Positions 17,623 to 21,796 of a stretch of 21,796 bases of DNA are shown here, piece after piece. Within the stretch, counting starts at the first letter, position 1; each line of letters opens with the position of its first letter. The stretch lies in NCBI RefSeq assembly GCF_002104995.1, contig NW_024468426.1, forward strand, positions 1-21,796. The letters are read 5' to 3'. The notes below the pieces were generated by a model, which made no database searches, was not told where the DNA came from, and was given only the letters and a program-made list of their open reading frames with translations. The DNA comes from Linderina pennispora (Eukaryota; Kickxellomycota; Kickxellomycetes; Kickxellales; Kickxellaceae). The translations under genes and the position numbers were made by a program.

Positions 17623-19479
17623 GATAGGCGAATGTCAATGCTTGAGTATGAACGACGGAAAAGAAAAAAGAAGAGACATCAAGCGCGCTTTTCTTTTTCT
17701 AAAAATACAAAAGCGGTATATGCCCAACGCAATAGTACCACGACGCATAGGAGTTGTCAAAAGTGCAAATTTCGACGGCTCCCACACAGAAAGTGTACAA
17801 CAATGACTAGCAAGTGAATTTGGGGGAGGGGAAGCAGGAGGGATAGTAGAGTCAATGGAGGCGGTGGAGCTCTATATGGCCATCGACAAGTGCATAGGCT
17901 AGTTGGTCATGGGTAAGGGCATTGCTGTCCAGATAATATGGCGAGTGAAAATATTGACAAGCCACACACTGTGGACAACAATAGCTGTTCCCCAAAGTAT
18001 GATTTTTCAACACGGCATTCACGGAATGCTCGAAACTCGGCTATACGCGATATCATTGCCTGATATGGCTACGTAGGGTGGAAATCTCGTATGCGAGTGC
18101 TGCCCGTCGAGAGACAGGGCGGTCGTCATCGGCTAATAAACAAAACAATCAGGCAGACGTGCAACAACAAGAAGCGAAGACAAAAAATAAGGAACATGTG
18201 CCTCGGATTAAGGAGGCTCTTCAGCATACCACGGCGCCAGTTGCCGCGATTGTTCCACAAAGTGAGGGACAGCAATTTAAGGACGTCAGATATACCACGC
18301 AGTAATATAGAGTGTCTAGACTGGGCCCTGTTTCCCACAGGCAACAGAAAGGTGGACCTGGCATCCGCTTCGTTGCAAACAAAAAATGCTCCACAAGAGA
18401 TAAAAGGCTAGAGTTTGTTTTCTGCAAGTGTCCCGGCATCTCGGGCGCTCCTCCCGCTGACGTGCGGGGAGTGATGCCTACCTTTCTCGCTGTATGCCAT
18501 ACGAAAAGATTTGTGACAGGAAAAAACACTAATGATACAAAAGATTAAAAAAAGGAGTAGAAAAGTATATCCGTATTCAAAGCTTTTTTGCAAAATGGTG
18601 TGTCAAAAAAGAGAAAAGGTGAGAAAGGAGGTGCAAAAGAAGGAAGAATCGCGGCGACTCATATTCGCCTCAAAAACTGGTGGAATATTTAAGCTAGCAG
18701 CATATTCGTCCCTCCACTTAGCCAAGAGAGAAAAAAAGAAGTGATCAAAATATTTTTTGGGGGGTGGGCCCACTCACCCGCTAAAGGCAGGGTCGCAGGA
18801 CCCACCCCTAGTATATTCCTGTCCATTAGTACTCGTGGGGAGAGAGGGGTCGCAAATAAAGTAGCGGTCCCCTTCATATGAAAAAGAGGGCTGTTTGCCA
18901 ATGCCTTGTCTTTTTGTTTTATTTCCTTCGTGGTAGATATTGGAGCAAGAGAGTGGAAGCCTTTTCAGTGGACATCCGCTAAGAATATTGCAGCGAACGC
19001 CAAAAGCCAGAGAATGGGAGGCAAAGCTAAAAATATAACCCGAGATTAGGATATTGCTTCTTTCCACCCGGAGTTTTCAAGCTCCACAGCTACGACATCA
19101 GCAACGGCATCAGCGGCGGCATCAGAAACGGCGGCAGCAGCAGAGTGAGCCCTACTGGAATATTTCGTTTTGCAGAATTCTTGCTCTAAACCCGTACCGA
19201 GGCTGTTGAGTTCCTACCTACCCCAACTCACTGGCTGATAACAGCGGGCATTTAGCTCAGCGTCAAATGGCAGCGATTGTACATATTGAGAGCCACTCAA
19301 CAAACACCAAATGCACGTATTGCAAGCGCCAGCCAAGTGGGCAGGGAAAAAGCATGTACCCATAGCATTTTTTCTCATATTGGCCACATGACCACACATA
19401 TACAACATATATAGCAATTTTTCTCTCGCTACTAATATACTCAGAGAAAAAAGAAAAAAGTAACGAGGAGGAGTAGTGT
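17623..19479. other. Region upstream of the regulator gene, no gene recognised
   Basis: About 1.86 kb without a supported gene. A 75-codon frame from a GTG (18078-18305, plus; K/Q/E-rich, ...NKQNNQADVQQQEAKTKNK...) has coding-like composition but no ATG and no partner exon. The 18530-18740 stretch is A-rich. Near 19090-19140 there is an imperfect CATCAGCRGCGG-type repeat. The right end is the 3' flank of the next minus-strand gene; the left end must contain the promoter of the regulator and possibly a non-coding or short first exon. Confidence 0.5.
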
Positions 19480-20087
19480 CTAAATCAGCGGCTTCTCCAA
19501 GTGACCGCGGGCGCCGTTGTTGTTGTTGTTGTTGTCGCCGGCAGAGCTCCCCGGGTGGACAGGCGGGGGGCCCGCCGGAGGCATATAAAAGCCGCCCTGC
19601 TGCTGCTGCTGCTGGCCAGGCGCCTGCGAGTACATTGGTGGCGGCTGCTGGTAGTTCTGGTACACGGGCTGAGCATAGCCGACCGGCTGCTGAATAACGA
19701 CGACCTCGGCGTAGTCTGACTGGGGGTTCATGCCCGCCATGATCATGTGCGGCGGCGTGTTCGGATTGGTCAGCCACGCCAGCGCCCGCTTGCGGTTGCG
19801 GAAGGTGAAGAAGATGCAGAGCAGGTCAATTACCAGCAAGGCAATCAGCAGGCCGATGTACCATGAGAACCAGTTGCTGTTGTAGTACACGAGGTTAGAG
19901 CTGTCCGTGTGCCGCCGGTTGTCGCGGTCCCGCCAGATGTAGTACCCGAGGAGCGCGGCAAACACGCCCGTGAACGCGATTTGCAGGCCCAGCGAGATAT
20001 TGTAGCGACGCTTGATCGCGCGGATGCGCTCCTGGCGCACTTGTTCGACGGTCGCGGCGTCGTAGTTGGGGGCTGCGGCGGATACAT
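19480..20087 (-). pseudogene. Two-TM membrane protein with Q/N-rich tail, broken by one base near its start
   Basis: Function unknown. The frame from 20040 to 19480 has no upstream ATG; the only good start, ATG at 20087 (MYPPQP), is in another frame. One extra base in the C5 run (plus strand 20068-20072) joins them as MYPPQPPNYDAATVEQ followed by VRQERIRAIKRRYNIS, matching the YFTQEQINEMRAEQHKNAKKR segment of the 4.77 kb gene, so one missing base is the simplest explanation. Numbering the joined 202-aa product: TM1 ~34-52 (ending LLGYYIW), loop 53-74, TM2 ~75-97, RNRKRALAWLTNPNTPP, then a tail with Q6 and N6 runs and a proline-rich end. Sequencing error is more likely than a true pseudogene, because everything downstream is intact. 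Confidence 0.75.
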
Positions 20088-20467
20088 TTGGGAGAGGGTG
20101 TGAGGGTATATGGACAGGAAAATAAAAAGGGTATGCGAATGCAGAGGAGACAAAAGAGTGAGTAAAATATAATTTTCTTGCTTTTTGAGAAGAGGGGAGG
20201 ACGAAAGAAACCTCAGCAGTAGTCGCGTATGCGTGCCAAGTGTCACTCAGTGCACTTTGGCAGAGGGTCTGGCTCGCACGAATATTCTACTGCGCTGTGA
20301 TTGGCAGGCAACGCCCACGCCAAAGAGGGCCTAAATATAACGCTTCTAGCAGCGATAAAGGAGACTGCTCTTTTTGTGTGTGTAGGCAGGTCTATTAATG
20401 AACCCCTACAAAGACACAGCCTGCACATCCCTGCTACATGCGCTCCACAGACCAGCATCTCATCACC
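20088..20467. other. Spacer between two minus-strand genes
   Basis: The part next to 20088 is pyrimidine-rich on the minus strand and looks like a leader and promoter; no other gene is seen. Confidence 0.45.
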
Positions 20468-21000
20468 CTACATCCTCAGCAGCAGCACCAGCAGCACCGT
20501 GTACGCTGACAGACACATGACCCCGACAGCAGCACGGTGCCCCCGCTGGTTACAAAGTACGGCGCCTGGCGCATGGCGTATCCTTGGAAATCAGCTTCCG
20601 GCGGCGGTACAGCCCGATGCCCAGGAACCCGAGCCCCAGCCACCAGAAACACCATGCCCACCGGGAAAAACGACAGCCCAAACACCCGCAACACCACCAG
20701 CGCAGCCCCGAGCAGCCCGATAGACGTGCGCCAGTACGCCCCGTCAAAGGTGCGCTCGCGCGCCCGCACCTCCAGCAGCTCCGCCGCTGTCCATGTCTGT
20801 GCCGGCTGCTCCTCGTCGCTGCCCGATTCTGAGGGCGTTCTGGATGTCGGAGTGCTGGAAATGCTACGTGTGTGCACGGTCTTGCTCGATACTGTGGCGG
20901 TGGGCGAGTCGGCGGTAGCCGGTGCTATGGCGGTGAATGTGGAGTAGTCGGCGGGCTTGTCTGGGGTCGCAGCGGGGATATTTGGAGACTCGGCGCTCAT
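20468..21000 (-). pseudogene. DUF202-type three-TM protein, three frame breaks
   Basis: Starts at the ATG 21000 (MSAESPNIPA). Residues 1-70 are disordered and Ser/Thr-rich; RERTFDGAYWRTS at 81-93 followed by TM1 (SIGLLGAALVVLRVF) is the DUF202 signature (RTF...RT). DUF202 proteins are small three-TM proteins, related to the membrane part of vacuolar transporter chaperones; no reaction can be assigned. TM2 starts as FFPVGMVFLVAG, continues only in another frame as LGFLGIGLYRRRKLI, returns to the first frame as FQGYAMRQAPYFVTSGG, and the last helix (SAYTVLLVLLLRM) needs a third shift. Each break is one base in a short run: plus-strand C4 at 20634-20637 (one too many), A3 at 20588-20590 (one too few), C4 at 20521-20524 (one too few). 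Read through, the protein is complete and ends at 20468, so sequence error is likely. Confidence 0.7.
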
Positions 21001-21332
21001 TTGTGCAATTAGGGTATTTGTGTCAAAATAAAAGCTATGCAAAGAGTAAAGATAAAGAGGCAGTAGTGGGCGAGGAAAGAGGCGCTTGGGGAAGGGGAAT
21101 AGGTTCCGCCGACAAAAAAATCCTCTCTAATCACAAGGCGCTTCTACGAAGAAGCAGACTGTCTAAAGAGTGGAGAAAGCATTTGAAATCCAGCGCGCAG
21201 CTCCCTTGCAGGCCTTGTTCCTACGGACCCAGAGCACCGGTTAGGGAGATGTAGGATGAAGAGGGTTTAGCGTGCTTTTAGAAAAAGAAAATTACAGTTA
21301 ACATGAGAAAAAAGAATCCAGTACCGCCAGGC
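21001..21332. other. Spacer between two minus-strand genes
   Basis: Holds the leader of the DUF202 gene and the 3' flank of the gene at the right edge; A-rich near 21270-21310. No other gene seen. Confidence 0.45.
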
Positions 21333-21796
21333 TTAGGGCAGCTCTCTGTGCCTCCGTGGCGGGTGGTGGGGATGGCGCGGGACGCGCCTGTCCCTGCGCC
21401 AAGCAGGCGCCGGCCTAGCGACCTCCCTCTCCTCCGTCGTCTGGCTACTCTCACTGGTCCTCCTAGCCGGCCTGCCCGCCGCCCTGCCGCGGCTCGAAAT
21501 CCACGGCCTCTGCAGCTGCCTGACCCTCCTCAGCTCCCGCTCCTCCCGCTCTCTCTGTGCACTGGCCATAAACACGCTCCACTTGATCTTGTTCTTCTCG
21601 CGCCTTCGCCTCGGGTCCATCGCGTCCTGATCGGTGGTCTCGGGCGAGCGGATCCAGTCCAGCGTCACCTTGTAGTAGTATACTGTCACAAATACCGAAA
21701 AGGCCACAACCACAAAAAACATCGACAGCATGATCATCACCCAGCTCTTCGACCACACCTTGTACGTGGTGTTGGGGCACTCGTCAGCCGGAAACT
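21333..21796 (-). CDS. Two-TM membrane protein, C-terminal part (runs off the window)
   Basis: The frame enters from the right edge as FPADECPNTTYKVWSKSW, a loop with a glycosylation sequon (NTT), followed by one TM helix (VMIMLSMFFVVVAFSVFVTV) and YYYKVTLDWIRSPETT. That last motif corresponds to RKRALAWLTNPNTPP in the 19.5 kb gene and KKTMRVLNDPSAPW in the 4.77 kb gene, so this is probably TM2 and tail of another array member. Then a charged helix (DPRRRREKNKIKWSVF, REREERELRRVRQ). The last ~65 codons are strongly Arg-rich; another frame there (EAVDFEPRQGGGQAG, stop at about 21463) looks equally plausible. The true C-terminus is therefore uncertain and may be affected by the same indels as the neighbours. 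Confidence 0.6.
   Translation of the reverse strand, partial: FPADECPNTTYKVWSKSWVMIMLSMFFVVVAFSVFVTVYYYKVTLDWIRSPETTDQDAMDPRRRREKNKIKWSVFMASAQREREERELRRVRQLQRPWISSRGRAAGRPARRTSESSQTTEEREVARPAPAWRRDRRVPRHPHHPPRRHRELP

Noticed and set aside
18078-18305. Possible 75-aa K/Q/E-rich protein
   Set aside because: Composition is coding-like, but there is no ATG, no supported splice partner and no family match; kept only as a remark in the region entry.
1-21796. tRNA, rRNA, CRISPR array or complete transposon
   Set aside because: No tRNA box A/B pattern, rRNA-like stretch, regular spaced repeats, transposase or terminal inverted repeats were recognised. The recombinase-like gene lacks a visible catalytic HxxR box and is spliced, so it is treated as a host gene.

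Overview
The window is eukaryotic and almost certainly fungal. It has spliced genes with GT-AG introns, TATA boxes, AATAAA signals and purine-A-ATG start contexts, and no bacterial operon structure. A Crypton-recombinase-like (Ndc10/Gcr1-type) regulator together with many small lineage-specific membrane proteins suggests an early-diverging lineage, perhaps Zoopagomycota/Kickxellomycotina. That placement is inference; no rRNA or other phylogenetic marker is present.

Layout, left to right. 1-1.8 kb: no convincing gene. 1.8-4.0 kb: three tandem paralogues of a small two-transmembrane (2-TM) protein; the second is intact, the first has a decayed C-terminal tail and the third is frameshifted. 4.8-6.7 kb: two more intact 2-TM genes, one with a QPYPQPN-repeat tail. 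6.9-8.3 kb: a BAHD-type acyltransferase on the minus strand. 8.9-9.05 kb: an orphan C-terminal coding fragment in otherwise empty DNA. 10.4-12.3 kb: three more 2-TM genes. 12.3-17.6 kb, minus strand: one large gene that looks like several unrelated ORFs until four exons are joined at phase-compatible splice sites. The product, about 1139 aa, is a Crypton/tyrosine-recombinase-like transcription factor. 17.6-19.5 kb: no gene recognised. 19.5-21.8 kb, minus strand: another 2-TM gene, a DUF202-type three-TM protein, and the 3' part of a further 2-TM gene that runs off the right edge. The first two of these are broken by single-base indels in short homopolymers.

The main signal is the 2-TM family: ten recognisable members in 20 kb. 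They share a charged N-terminal segment, TM1, a short loop (N-glycosylation sequons in five members), TM2, and a basic stretch. In several this is followed by an L..L/W..P..P-like motif and a tail that differs completely between members. I recognise no described family. Distances, shared promoter elements and graded decay suggest tandem duplication with fast divergence. Their function is unknown; surface or organelle-membrane proteins under diversifying pressure is only a guess.

Nothing shows that the acyltransferase, the regulator and the 2-TM cluster act in one pathway. Several frame breaks may be sequence errors rather than biology, and this is stated where it applies.
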